A DNA stretch of 64,000 nucleotides from positions 78,315,502 to 78,379,501 of the forward strand of contig NC_084831.1 in assembly GCF_033115175.1 (NCBI RefSeq), in the 5' to 3' direction. Below are positions 25,264 through 37,258 of the stretch, in pieces. The notes under the pieces were generated by a model. It was given only the letters and a program-made list of their open reading frames with translations. It did not search any database and was not told where the DNA came from. Numbering within the stretch: the stretch's first letter is position 1; every line of letters begins with the position of its first letter. The position numbers and the translations under genes were made by a program. Source of the DNA: Lepus europaeus (lineage: Eukaryota; Chordata; Mammalia; Lagomorpha; Leporidae).

Positions 25264-25363
25264 TTCATGGAAAACTGGAATTAAAAGGCAAGTTTAGTTT
25301 GGTGCAAAATATTTTTGAAATGCATGCATAAATTTTTTCATAGTATGCATTTTCCATGAATTT
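25264..25363. mobile_element. Short palindromic MITE-like element
   Basis: TTCATGGAAAA at the left end is the exact inverse of TTTTCCATGAA at the right end of a roughly 100-bp A/T-rich unit that also contains ATGCATGCATAAATT. A related half occurs in the opposite orientation near 59350-59445 (CTATGCATGGATTTCAAAA, CCTACCTTTTAATTCC). Terminal inversion plus a dispersed copy suggests an old non-autonomous DNA transposon. I cannot name the family. Confidence 0.5.
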
Positions 25364-26269
25364 TTGAAGATGTTGAATATGTGTGGATTTCAAAATTTTT
25401 GCATCAAGATAAATTTATCTCTTAATTCCCCTTTTCACAGATTTTTTGAAGTACCCATGTTGAAAATTAGCATTGAAACTCACTATAAATCCTTCATAAT
25501 GAGCTTTACATACCTCCATGGGAAGAATGCTTTGGATAGTCATTTTTGAATCACAACGTCCTAAAGCGTTCACGCAAGCAGGCTTTCCTTTAGCAGCCAT
25601 TTCATCAACCTCCCAATTGTGACAAAATTGTATCTGGAGACAATATTGGGGTTATTGGGGTTTTCTTGGGTTCCCTTTCTCTGTTGCCCCTGTGACTCCT
25701 CAGCCCAGTGGGCTAAGAGCATCCACTGTGTCCTGGGACCATTTGCCAAGGAGGACACAAAACAAGAAAATCTTGAAAGGAAAATACCAGAAAGAACAAA
25801 AAAAAAAAATGTCAATGCTCAGCTCCTAAGTTCCTAAATGGGTTTTCTTGCCCTCAGAGCAGAAAAAAACATCTTAAACACCATGACTTGTCATTTGCAA
25901 AGGCTAAGTTCCCCAGAGCTTCAAAGGGCCAGATGATGAAAGAAGCTAAACATAAACATTTGTCTGTAGAGAATGGATTAGAATAGAACAGATGAGGAAC
26001 CAGACCACCCTCCCTGGAGACTAGATAGGGTTTCCTAGATAGGGTTTCTGGGGTGGAGAATTTGCATTAGAGAAGAAATAACACTGAAAGCCCCAGGTAA
26101 AGGTTACTGATAACACTCCCCTTCTCAGGTTTTTATTAGACAACTTAGTTCTTCCTTCAGTTTAGGAACCTAGCAATAATGCAGTAGGTTTATGATTTTA
26201 AAGTTATTATGATTTAAAAATAAAAGCTTCCTCTTCCTATGAGAGAATTGAACTTCTCCACCCCATTTT
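25364..26269. other. Intergenic sequence
   Basis: Right of the MITE-like element a second related A/T-rich half may extend to about 25460. The rest is unique. Confidence 0.4.
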
Positions 26270-26533
26270 CAAACTGACCCATGTGACTTACTTTGGCCAA
26301 TAAAATGTAAGTTTTACTAACCAGCCCCAGGGTCTCTTTATTCTCTCTTCCTCTACCCTGAGTTGAGCAGTATCAGCTCCAACTGCCTGGATCCCAGAGC
26401 GAAGAGGGCATGGAGTAGCAACACAACTGACCAGGGAGACCAGGCAAGTGAGAAGTAAACTTGGTTCTTCAAAGCCACTGAGATTTGGGGAGCATTCCTC
26501 ACCACAGCAAAACTTCAGCTATCCTGGCTAATA
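26270..26533 (+). mobile_element. MLT1-type MaLR LTR fossil
   Basis: TTACTTTGGCCAATAAAATG at the left and AAAGCCACTGAGATTTGGGG at the right are typical internal and 3'-end motifs of MLT1 LTRs. The copy is old and diverged. Confidence 0.6.
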
Positions 26534-26997
26534 TAAATAGAGAGAGCTATGCACTGTTTTGTACCTGACCTTGGATAGGAATTGTTTATACCTATGTGCT
26601 TCATGCCATGGTAAGATGGGAACAGCAGCATTGAAGATGTTGCAAACATGCTAGACACAGGATGGACTGAATTCACTCTGAGTTTTCTATGGGCCCTAGG
26701 GTGATGCCCCAGCAATGAAGTCAGTTCTTGGCTGGCAAATATCTACAGAGAAACATCCACAGTGAATGCAGTGGGGACAGAGGCCAGCATCCAAAGATTA
26801 GGAGGGACAATCATCTCTCAAAAGAATGTGGCAAACTGGTTGTAGTTCCCACCATTCTATACCAAAACCTGAATACTCCCAAATCCCTTTGAACTTGGAT
26901 GCTACAACAGAAATAAAAAGCCAGGGAGGGGATGGGGGACAAAGACTGTTGAACATGTCTGAATTATTTAGAAAATGAAAAGATAAATTCTCAACTA

Positions 26998-27337
26998 GGG
27001 GCTGGCATTGTAGCTGATGTAGCTGGTAAACCTGCCTATGAGGCTGGCATCCCAAATGGGCACTGGTTCGAGTTCTGGCTTATCCACTTCCTATCCAGCT
27101 CCATGTAATTGCACCTAGAAAAGCAATGAAAGGTGGCCCAAGTGTCTGTGCCACTGCACCAACATGGGAGACCTAGAAGAAGCTCCTGGCTCCTGGCTTC
27201 AGCCTGGCTCCACCCCAGATGTTATGGCCATTTGGGGAGTAAAATAGGGGATGGAAGATCTATGTATCTCTCCCTCTTTCTCTCTCTCTCTGTAATTCTG
27301 CCTTTCAAATAAATAAAATAAATCTTAAAAAAAATTT
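26998..27337 (+). repeat. C-SINE
   Basis: AGGGGCTGGCATTGTAGCTG head; tail AATAAATAAAATAAATC. Confidence 0.9.
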
Positions 27338-27342
27338 CTCAG

Positions 27343-27682
27343 GACCTGTACTGTGGTATAGTAAGTTAATCCTCTGCCTGCTGCATTGCCATCCCATGTG
27401 GACACTGCTTCATGTCCTGGCTGCTCCTCTTCTGATCTAGCCATCTGCTATGGCCTGGGAAAGCAGTAGAAGATGGCCCAAGTCCTTGGGCCCCTGCACC
27501 CACGTGGGAAACCCAGGAGAAGTTCCTGGATCCTGGCTTTGGATTGGCCCAGCTCTGGCCATTGTGGCCATTTGGGGAGTGAACCAGCAAATGGAAGATC
27601 TCTCTCTCTCTCTCTCTCTGTCTCTCCCTCTTTCTGTAACTCTGCCTCTCAAATACGAAAATAAATCTTTAGAAAACAAAAG
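27343..27682 (+). repeat. C-SINE, tandem to the previous one
   Basis: GGACCTGTACTGTGGTATAG head begins six bases after the preceding tail; tail ACGAAAATAAATCTTTAG. Confidence 0.9.
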
Positions 27683-28335
27683 TCTCAGTCATAGAAAAAG
27701 AATAGTCAAGACAGAATTTAGATCCACTATTATAAAAATAGTCATGTTTACTTGCTCATGTTTGCGTCCTGAGAAATGTGTACATATCACACCCAAGATA
27801 CTTTGGGAGAACACCATCAAGGTTACGTGTTTTGAGCAGCTATAGGAGTTGAGGGTCTACTCAGGCAGAGATGAAGCCACCTGTGGACAACGATTGCACG
27901 TTATTGAATGTGCTTTTCCAAACCTAATGCTCAAGCAATGAATAGATATTTGCTTTGCCCAAAGCAACCACCAAGAACCTGCTACCAACAATACTTCAGC
28001 TGCACAAATATTTATTCTGGTTAACCTGAAAAATGAGAAGATAATAGTTGTAAATAAATCCCGCTAGAATTTCCTGTCTTCTATGCACTAAATTTTTTCC
28101 TTGTTTTGCAGAAGAAAGCTATGACACTAACATTTTCATCTCCAGGATTGATTTTTTTTCTACTGGATCTGATGGATTAATATTTAATGTTTTTGCATAA
28201 AATTTGAATAATACCACAGCAGACAAACACAGATGCACCATAAAAAACAATTTGAGATGTTAGCTTTTAGTTAGTTTAAAATAGACAATTCATTCATCTA
28301 AAATGGAGGATCAAGAGCTTAGAAGTTTTCATTCA
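27683..28335. other. Intergenic unique sequence
   Basis: Nothing recognised. Confidence 0.5.
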
Positions 28336-28662
28336 GGGCCAGTGTTGGCACAGTGGGTCAAGCTTCACACTGGCAACCCATATCAGAGGGCCAGTTCCGT
28401 TTCAGCTGCTCCACTTCCAATCCAGTTCCCTTTTAATGTGCCTGGGAGGCTGCAGAAGATGTCCCAAGTACTTGTGCCCCTGCCACTCACTTGGGAGACC
28501 CAGATGGAGTTTCAGGTTACTGGCTTCAGCCTGGCACAACCCCAGCCATTGCGGTCATTTAGGTAGTGAACCTGCAGATGAAAGAGCTCTCTCTCTCTTT
28601 GTGTCTCTCCCTCTCTCTCTGTCACTCTGCCTTTCAAGTAAGTAAAAGAATATTTTTTTAAG
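28336..28662 (+). repeat. C-SINE
   Basis: AGGGCCAGTGTTGGCACAGT head; tail CAAGTAAGTAAAAG and A/T-run. Confidence 0.88.
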
Positions 28663-29299
28663 ATAAAAGCTTTCATTCTTCTCTTTAATATAGAAATAAT
28701 AAAATAATAATATAGAAAATAAAGTAGAATTATGTAGCATAAAACACTGTAGTAATTATATTACATAAGTTTATACTTAGCTTTGCAATCATTAATATAT
28801 TACTTATCAATAAGAAAACATGTCATTATAAATTATCTTGCTGCAGAAGATTGTCTAGGAAGGTTAATCTTAGTTTAATTTTAATGGACCTAGCTTATTT
28901 TGGTTACTTTGATTTTTATGTTGTGTTTGATCGACCAGATGTAGTATAGGAAAATAACAATGGAAGCAGGGAGCAATGTATGAATATTAGTAAGGAGAAT
29001 AATGACCCAGGTCTGTCAGAACAAGCATGTAAGTTAAAGGTTGTGAAAATCCAAAAGATAGAGAAATAACACATGTTCTAGGACTTTATCCTAGAATATG
29101 ATATTAATTAAAGTACCCATGACTTCTCAGATTTGCTATCTAGTCAAAAACTTTAGTATGCACTACCATATTTACTAGTTATACAGTCTAGGCCAATTTC
29201 ATTCAGTCTCTTCAACTATAAACAGAACAATATATTACCTATCTCCAATACAATGAGAATTAAAGAGAGGTATTATACTGTAATAATTTTTAAATAAGT
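28663..29299. other. A/T-rich intergenic sequence
   Basis: Nothing recognised; it may contain more of the old L1 5' part. Confidence 0.4.
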
Positions 29300-29841
29300 T
29301 TATTACTAGAAAAAAAACAGCATTAGTTCATAATGATAAAAGGGTCAATTCTTCAAATAACAAACATTCAAAATGTACTTCAAATAACAAACATTCAAAA
29401 TAAAATTTAGCACAACTAAAAGGAGAAAAATACAAATCCATAATTGTAGTTGGAGATTTTAATTCAATGATTGATAGGGCAAGGTGGCAAAAAATAAGGT
29501 TATGGAAGATTTGAACCGTACTTTCTACCAGCTTGATCTAACAGGCATTCGTGAAACAATATATTCCATCATTACAAAACACATGTGTTCAAAAGCACAA
29601 GTAGTATTCACCAAGATAGATGAAAATATGAATCATAAAACAAGTGTCAATAAATTTAAGAGGACTGAATTTATTCTGTTGCCAAAATGGTAGTAAGTTA
29701 GAAGCCAATAGAAAACGATATTCAGAAAATCTCCAAATATTTGGAAATTAAGCAATAAAAACATAAGAATAACCCATGATTAAGGAATAAACCATTACAG
29801 AATTTAGAAAATATTTTGAACAAAATAATAATACCATATAT

Positions 29842-30181
29842 TGGCCGGCGCCATGGCTCACTTGGCTAATCCTCTGCCTATGGTGCCGGTACCCCGGGTT
29901 CTAGTCCCAGTTGGGGCATCGGATTCTGTCCCGGTTGCCCCTCTTCCAGTCCAGCTCTCTGCTGTGGCGCGGGAAGGCAATGGAGGATGGCCCAAATGCT
30001 TGGGCCCTGTACCCGCTTGGGAGACCAGGAGGAAGCACCTGGCTCCTGGCTTCAGATCGGTGCAGCGCTGGCCATAGCGGCCATTTGGGGGTGAACCAGC
30101 GGAAGGAAGACCTTTCTCTCTGTCTCTCTCTCTCTCACTATCTAACTCCGCCTGTCAAAAATAATAATAATAATAATAATA
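29842..30181 (+). repeat. C-SINE with (AAT)n tail and 14-bp duplication
   Basis: TGGCCGGCGCCATGGCTC head; tail of (AATAAT)n. ATAATACCATATAT flanks both sides (29828-29841 and 30182-30195). It sits in the old L1 endonuclease region. Confidence 0.94.
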
Positions 30182-30262
30182 ATAATACCATATATCAAAA
30201 TTCCCCAGAGCAATACCTAGAGAGATATTTATAGCTTTAAATGCTTATATTAGACAGTTTAA

Positions 30263-31454
30263 AAAGCTGTGACCTCCTAGCCATCAGGGAAATGCAAATA
30301 AAAACCATAATGAGTTTTCACCTCACCCCAGTTAGAATGGCTCTCATCCAAAAATCAAAAAATAATAAATGCTGGCAAGGAGGTGGGGTAAGGCGCCCTA
30401 ATCCACTGTTGGTGGGAATGTAAACTAGTACACCATTATGGAAGACAGTATGGAGATTTCCCTAGAAATCTGAAAATAAATCTACCATATGACCCAGCCA
30501 TCCCACTCCTGGGAATTTACCCAAACCAAATGAAATCAACATATTGAAAGAGTTATCTGTACCCCCATGTTTATTGCAGCTCTGTTCACAGTAACTAAGA
30601 TATGGAATCAACCAAAATGTTCATCAGCTGAAGGCTGGATAAAGCAAACATGGTATATACACATGATGGAATACTACTTGGCCATAAAAAGAATGAAATT
30701 CTGTCTTTTGAAACAAAATGGATGCAACTGGAAACCATTACACTTAGTGATATAAGCCAATACCAAAAAGACAAATATGATAGATTTTTTCTTATACATA
30801 GTAGTTAATATAGAATATAAAAAACTATAGGTATGAAACAGATAACTTCTTCTTAAAATATTTATTTTTATTTTTTAAAGATTTTTATTTATTTATTTGA
30901 AAGAGTTACACAGAGAGAGGAGAGGCAGAGAGAGAGAAAGAGGTTTTCAATCCACTGGTTCACTCTTCAAATGGCCACAATGACCAGAGCTGGGCCAATC
31001 TGAAGCCAGGAGCCAGGAGCTCCTTCCAGGTCTCCCAAGTGGGTGCAGGGGCCCAAGGAATTAGGCCATCTTCTGCTGCTTTCCCAGGCCATAGTAAAGA
31101 GCTGGACATGAAGTGAAGCAGCCAGGACCAAACCGGCCCCACATGGAATGCCGACACTGCAAGTAGCAGCTTTACCCGCTACACCACAGTCCTGGCCCTG
31201 AAACAGATACCTTGTGATCCGATTGTTGTTTTTAGCCTGTGTTTGTACTCCTGTGGAAGTGTGGTCTTTATATATTTCACATGTTGAATATTATGGTTAG
31301 TAGTGCATTAAGCCTGCAATTATAGACTGAGTTGAAATTATATATTTGCAAAAATTAAAGAAAAAAAGAAAGGAAGGAAGGAGAGGGATTGAGGGAGGGA
31401 AGATGGGAAGGAAGTATTATATTCTTAGAACTGTTTCTATGAAATACATGAAGT
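30263..31454 (+). mobile_element. Younger, 5'-truncated L1 inside the old L1
   Basis: It starts within the ORF2 C-terminal region ([19 protein letters not shown]), continues through the end of ORF2 (a TWYIHMMEYYLAIK-like segment near 30640-30700) and into a 3' UTR rich in GGAAGG near 31365-31410. A minus-strand SINE (30873-31197) sits in the 3' UTR. The old L1 sequence is contiguous in sense across its two ends. A weak repeat TTATATT(A)GA is seen at both junctions. Confidence 0.65.
30873..31197 (-). repeat. C-SINE inside the younger L1 3' UTR
   Basis: Inverse tail ATTTATTTATTTGAAAGAG; inverse head CACAGTCCTGGCCC. Confidence 0.9.
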
Positions 31455-31797
31455 CTTCTCTCTTTATATTGATAAAAAATTTTCAAATAGGTAAAAAAAT
31501 CAGTGATCTAAAACTTCCATCTTAAGAAACTAGAAAAAATAACAGAAAGATAAGCCCATAATAAGTAGAAAAAATCATAAAGATAAAAATGAAAGCCATG
31601 AAATAGAAAACAAATGAGAGAAAGGCAAGGAAACAAAAAACTGGTCTGTTAAATAGATCAATAAAATTGATCTATCCATAGTAGACTGGTCAAGATAAGG
31701 AAGAATAAAACCACAAATTACCAATACCAGCAATGAAACAGGAACAGCACTACAGTCCTACACATCAAAAAGGTAATAAAAGGTTGGGAAAACTGAG

Positions 31798-32117
31798 GCC
31801 AGCGCTGTGGCATAGCAGGTAAAGCCACTGCCTGCAGTGCTGACATCCCATATGGGCACCAGTTCAAGTCCCAGCTTCTCTACTTCCAATTCAGCTCTCT
31901 GCTATTGCCTGGGAAAGCAGTAGAAGACGGCCCAAGTTCTGGGGCCCCTGCACCTGCGTGGGAGAATCGGAGGAAGCTCCTGGCTCCTGGCTTCAGGTCG
32001 GCCCAGCTCCAGCGGTTGTGGTCACCTGGGAAGTGAACCAACAGATGGAAGATCTCTGTCTCTCCCTCTTTCTCTGTAACTCTGCCTTTCAAATAAACAA
32101 AGTAAATCTTTTTTTCA
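31798..32117 (+). repeat. C-SINE inside the old L1
   Basis: GGCCAGCGCTGTGGCATAGC head; tail CAAATAAACAAAGTAAATC. Confidence 0.92.
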
Positions 32118-32563
32118 AGATTTTAATTTTCCCTAATGTGATCTCCAGGATCAGTCTACCCTAATCACAATACCACCAGACCTTTATAGAGAGAGAACAG
32201 CAAGCTGATTCTAAATTTATATGAACAAATCAGAGGACTTTAAATGATTAAAACAATTTTGAAAAAGATCAAAGATTGAGGACTTATCCTATTTGTTTTG
32301 AAAATAAAATTATAGTAATCAAATGTGATAATCATGTAGAGTTAAATAACTAGATCAATGGAACAAAATAGAGTCCAGAAGCATGCCTGCACACATAGTC
32401 AATTGATTTTCAACAAAGCAGCAATGGGAATTCAATAGAGAAAGCATAGCCTTTGAACAAATGATAACAACTAGCTATCTGTGTACAAAAAAAATGAATC
32501 TCTACCTCAACCACATACCAAAAATATTTTGAGGTGAATCATAGGCATATACATAAATGCTAA

Positions 32564-34647
32564 TTTTTTAACTTTATTTAATAAATATAAATTTCCAAAG
32601 TACAGTTTATGGATTACAATGGCTTTTCCCCCCCATAACTTCCCTCCCACCCACAACCCTCCCATCTCCCGCTCCCTCTCCCATTCCATTCACATCAAGA
32701 TTCATTTTCAATTATCTTTATATACAGAAGATCAATTTAGTATAAATTAAGTAAAGATTTCAACAGTTTGCACCCACACAGAAACACAAAGTGCAAAATA
32801 CTGTTTGAGTACTAGTTATAGCATTAATTCACATTGTACAACACATTAAGGACAGAGATCCTACATGAGGAGTAAGTGCACAGTGACTCCTGTTGCTGAC
32901 TTAACACTCCACTCTTGTTTATGGGGTCAGTAAACACCCTAGGCTCTTGCCATGAGTTCCCAAGGCTATGGAAGCATTTTGAGTTTGCCAACTCCGATCT
33001 TATTTAAACAAGGTCATAGTCAAAGTGGAAGTTCTCTCCTCCCTTCAGAGAAAGGTACCTCCTTCTTTGATGACTCACTCACAGAGATCTTTCATTTAGG
33101 TTTTTTTTTTTTTTTTTTTTTTTGCCAGAGTGTCATGGCTTTCCATGCCTGAACTACTCTCATAGGCTCTTCAGCCAGATCTGAATGCCTTAAGGGCTGA
33201 TTCTGAGGCCAGAATGCTGTTTAGGATATCTGCCATTCTATGAGTCTGCTGTGTATCCTGCTTCCCATGTTGGATTGTTCTCTCCCTTTTTAATTCTATC
33301 AGTTAGTATTGGCAGACACTAGTCTTGTTTATGTGATCCCTTTGACTCTTAGACCTATCATTATGATCAATTGTGAACAGAAATTGATCACTTGGACTAG
33401 TGAGATGGCATTGGTACTTGCCATCTTGATGGGATTGAATTGGAATCCCCTGGCACGTTTCTAACTCTACCGTTTGGGGCAAGTCAGCTTGAGCATGTCC
33501 CAAATTGTATATCTCCTCCCTCTCTTATTCCCATTCTTATATTTAACAGAGATCACTTTACAGTTAAATTTAAACACCTAAGAATGATTGTGTGTTAATT
33601 AAAGAGTTCAACCAATAGTACTAAGTAGAACAAAAAAAAAATACTAAAAGGGGTAAAGTATTAAGTTGTTCATCAACAGACAGGACAAGGGCTGATCAAG
33701 TCATTGTTTCTTATAGTGTCCATTTCACTTCAACAGGTTTCCATTTTGGTGCTTGGTCAGTTGTTACCGATTAGGGAGAATATATGATATTTGTCCCTTT
33801 GGGACTGGTTTATTTCACTCAGCATGATATGTTCCAGATTCCTCCATTTTGTTGCAAGTGACCGGATTTCATTATTTTTTTACTGCTGTATAGTATTCCA
33901 AACATCTACAGCCAACTTATATATGATCAAGGATCTAAAACCAATTCCTGGAGCAAGGACAGTCTATTCATCAAATGGTGCTGGGAAAACTGGATTTCCA
34001 TATGCAGAAGCAAGAAGCAAGACCCCTATCTTACACCTTACACAAAAATCCACTCAACATCTAAATCTAACACCATCAAATTATTAGAGAACATTTGAGA
34101 AACCCTGCAAGATATTGGCACTGGCAAAGACTTCTTGGAAAGGACCCCGGAAACACAGGCAGTCAAAGCCAAAATTAACAATTGGGATTGCATTAAATTG
34201 AGAAGTTTCTGTACTGCAAAAGAAACAGTCAGGAGAGTGAAGAGGCAACCAACAGAATAGGAAAAAATATTTGCAAACTATGCAACAGATAGTAACAAAA
34301 CAAAAACAAACAACCCACTTAAGAGATGGGCCAAAGACCTCCATAGTCATTTTTCAAAAGAGGAAATCCAAATGGCCAACAGACACATGAAAAAATGTTC
34401 AGGATCACTAGCAATCAGGGAAATGCAAATCAAAACCACAATGAGGTTTCACCTCACCCCGGTGAGAATGGCTCACATACAGAAATCTACCAACAACAGA
34501 TGCTGGGGAGGATGTGGGGAAAAAGGGACACTAACCCACTGTTGGTGGGAATGCAAACTGGTAAAGCCACTATGGAAGTCAGTCTGGAGATTCCTCAGAA
34601 ACCTGAATATAACCCTACCATTCAACCCAGCCATCCCACTCCTTGGA
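32564..34647 (-). mobile_element. Lagomorph L1 with 5' inversion (twin priming)
   Basis: Positions 32564-33898 are an L1 3' end in minus orientation: an A-tail seen as T-run, the 3' UTR, and the final codons of ORF2 up to the part encoding WNTIQQ-like sequence. Positions 33899-34647 are the adjacent upstream ORF2 segment in plus orientation, including [20 protein letters not shown] and [17 protein letters not shown]. About 150-200 bp of ORF2 is lost between the two pieces. Both outer ends carry the same 11 bp, ATAAATGCTAA (32553-32563 and 34648-34658), and the interrupted old L1 reads across. This is the standard signature of twin-primed L1 integration. Confidence 0.9.
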
Positions 34648-34721
34648 ATAAATGCTAAATTTTAACACTTCTAGAAGAAACTGTAGGAGAATACAACAAT
34701 ATAATAAAACATTTATTAGAC

Positions 34722-34968
34722 AATGGCAGGTGTTTGGCTGGTGGTTAAGAAGTCTGTATTCCACGTCTCCAAGTACCTGATTTTGAGGTCCGTCTTCAGC
34801 TCCTGATTCTAGCTTCCTGCTAATGCAGACCCTGGGAGGCAGCAGATGATGGCTCAAGTGTCTGAGTACCTGGTATCCAAGTAGGAGACCTGGATTGAGT
34901 TCAAAGTTCTTGGCTCCAGAACTCTGGTCATTGCAGTCATTTTGGGGAGTGAACTGGCAGACAACAGT
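34722..34968 (+). repeat. C-SINE (degenerate)
   Basis: Body motif ACCCTGGGAGGCAGCAGATG and GTGAACTGGCAGACAACAG; head and tail weak. Confidence 0.72.
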
Positions 34969-35298
34969 ACTAACAGAAAAAATATATAAGTTGAATTTCA
35001 AGATAATAAAATTCTGCTCTTTGAAAGATGCCATCAAGAAAATTAAATTGAAATCCACAAAGTGGGGGAAAATTGTTCTGCATGTGTTTGACAAGAACTT
35101 GTATCTGTAATATACAATGATCACTTGTAAATCAGTAATAAATTTTAAAATGAGCAAAATACAAAAGAATGTAAATGAATGACTGAGACACACATGAAAA
35201 GGTGATCAAAAGTCCTCAGAGAAACACACATTAAAATTGTGTGATATACCACTTCTCACACACTGTAATGAATAAAAGTTAAAAGGCTAAGAAAACCA

Positions 35299-35572
35299 GG
35301 GGTGGGCAGGTGGTGCAGTGGCTCACCCGTCTCATCCTGGGTACTCTGCTTCTGATCCACCTTCCTGCTGACATGTACCCCGAGACACAGCGAGTGATGG
35401 CTCAAGGACTTTGTTTCTCACCTCACATGTGGGAGACCTGGATTGAGTTACAGACTCCTAAGCCTAGGACTTCCCCAGCCCTGGCTATTGCAAGCATTTC
35501 AGGAGGAAACAACAGATGAAAGATACCTCTCCATCTGTTTTTCAGTCTTTCTGCCTTTCAAATAAAATTAAA
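35299..35572 (+). repeat. C-SINE (degenerate)
   Basis: GGGGTGGGCAGGTGGTGC head; CTGCCTTTCAAATAAAATTA end. Confidence 0.75.
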
Positions 35573-36225
35573 AATAGCTTAATTAAAATTGAAAAAGAAA
35601 AAATACTAAGAAAACCAAATGCTGGACATAAACAAACAACTGGGGATCCCATACATTGTCAATGGCTGTATTAAATGGTACAACCATTTTGCGAACCTCC
35701 TTGTCAGTTTCTTATAAATTTAAACATACACCTACCTTATGACTCAATAATTCCACTTGTAGTTACTTACTCAAGAGAAACAAAAAGATGTGTATCCATA
35801 AAAGACTTGTATCCATAGCAACTTTGTTTGTAATGGCTAAAAACTGGAAACAACACGAATGTCTATCAATGGATAAGTTAACAAATTGTTGTCTATCTAC
35901 ACAATGGCATACTATTGGATGTTTAGAAGGTAATGAACTAGCAATGTAGTAACAATGGGGTGAATATCAACAGTACTAATTTGAATAGAAGAAGCCAGAC
36001 AGAGTGCATCATGTGTGATCCCATTTGTGTGAGTTTCCGGAACAAGAATACAAGGTATTCACTGGGAAGAAGCACAAGAAGACTTCTGGCAGTGATGTAA
36101 ATATGATTTTTCAGAAATCATTGATCCCTACACTGAAAAAATCAAAATCTATTATGATTCTTCCTAATTTGGGATATATTATCTCATTTCAACAATACAA
36201 CTTTTGTGTAGTAAAAAATAAAAAG

Positions 36226-36515
36226 AGGGGCCGGCACTGTGGCATAGCGGGTAAAGCTGATGTCTGCAGTGCCAGCATCCCATATGGACACTGGTCCAGT
36301 TCCCTGCTAATGCGCCTGGGAAGGCCGCAGAAAATGGCCCAAGTGCTTATGCCCTGCACCAATGTGGGAGACCTGGAAGAAGCTCCAGGCTCCTGGCTTT
36401 GGATTGGCCCAGCTCTGGTCATTGCGGCCATTTGGGGAGTGAACCAGTGGATAGAAGATCTCTCTTTCTCTGCCTTAGCCTGTCTGAAATTTTGCCTTTC
36501 AAATAAATAAATAAA
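36226..36515 (+). repeat. C-SINE feeding into a GA tract
   Basis: GGGGCCGGCACTGTGGCATA head; tail CAAATAAATAAATAAAAAAG that merges with the purine microsatellite at 36535. Confidence 0.92.
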
Positions 36516-36534
36516 AAAGAAAAGAAAAGAGCAG

Positions 36535-36664
36535 TGGAGAGGAGAGGAGAGGAGAGGAGAGGAGAGGAGAGGAGAGGAGAGGAGAGGAGAGAAGAGAAGA
36601 GAAGAGAAGAGAAGAGAAGAGAAGAGAAGAGAAGAGAAGAGAAGAGAAGAGAAGAGAAGAGAAG

Positions 36665-36726
<62 letters not shown>
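36535..36726 (+). repeat. Purine microsatellite with three successive units
   Basis: About ten GGAGA units (36539-36589), then about fifteen GAAGA units (36590-36663), a short GGAGGGA hinge, and a GA dinucleotide run to 36726. It sits directly downstream of a SINE tail, a usual birthplace for such tracts. All strand-shadow open frames of Ser/Leu or Arg/Glu repeats here are artefacts. Confidence 0.97.
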
Positions 36727-36729
<3 letters not shown>

Positions 36730-37093
36730 AAGAAAAGGATGGTACCACACTGTTTTCATGGCTTTCATTCCTTTTCTGTTTTGGTTGACATCCCAAAGGT
36801 CAAAACTAAACAGACATCAGAGCCTCCTGCTACAAGATAACCTCCTAGTCCCCTGCCCCAGCCCTCCTGTGCAAGTATAAGTGATTGTAAAACTGTTTCT
36901 TCCAGCACTGACAATTGGTACCCTCCAGCCTATTAAAGTGAAAGTGCAAGAGGTCAAGCTAAGGGATTTCTCTGGGAAATGTTATTGAAATACTGAGACG
37001 TTTTATCTCCCCTGCCCCTAGGTAAAAGAGCACTTAGATCTTAAGCAAAGAAGAGTGCAATTCAATAAACCCGACAGACTTGTCCTGGCGCCT

Positions 37094-37258
37094 TGCTGCT
37101 CAAAGTGTGGTCCTTGGGCCAGCAGCATAGTCATTGCCTGGTAGTTTATTGGAAACCCAAAATCTCAGTCTCCAACCCAGACTCACTGTAACAGAACCTG
37201 CGCTGTAAGGATGTTCCCCAGGTGACTGATGCAAACATCAAAGTCTCGGAGGCACTGT
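37094..37258 (+). mobile_element. MER5A-type non-autonomous hAT DNA transposon
   Basis: GCTCAAAGTGTGGTCCTTGG, CCAGCAGCATAGTCATTGCC, CAGGTGACTGATGCAAAC and a terminal AAAGTCTCGGAGGCACTG follow the MER5A consensus in order, with the inner part diverged. It has no coding capacity. It is a eutherian-age fossil. Confidence 0.85.

Larger units (their letters stand above)
29300..36160 (+). mobile_element. Old L1 (L1M-type) with nested younger insertions
   Basis: Fragments of one old L1 run in the same orientation. The endonuclease part is at about 29440-29840 (IVVGDF, MNHKTSVNKFKR). A stretch ending IALNAYIRQ-like is at 30196-30262. The frame resumes at about 31455 with the following L1 sequence (LEKNNRK, GLLNRSIKLI) to 31797, then 32118-32552, then 34659-36160 to a typical old 3' part. 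Between these lie SINEs at 29842, 31798, 34722 and 35299, a younger L1 (30263-31454) and an inverted L1 (32564-34647). Part of the reverse-transcriptase region is missing near 32150. The 5' boundary is approximate. Confidence 0.8.

Noticed and set aside
36419-36796. Ser/Leu-repeat and Glu/Arg-repeat frames
   Set aside because: They are translations of the purine microsatellite on either strand.
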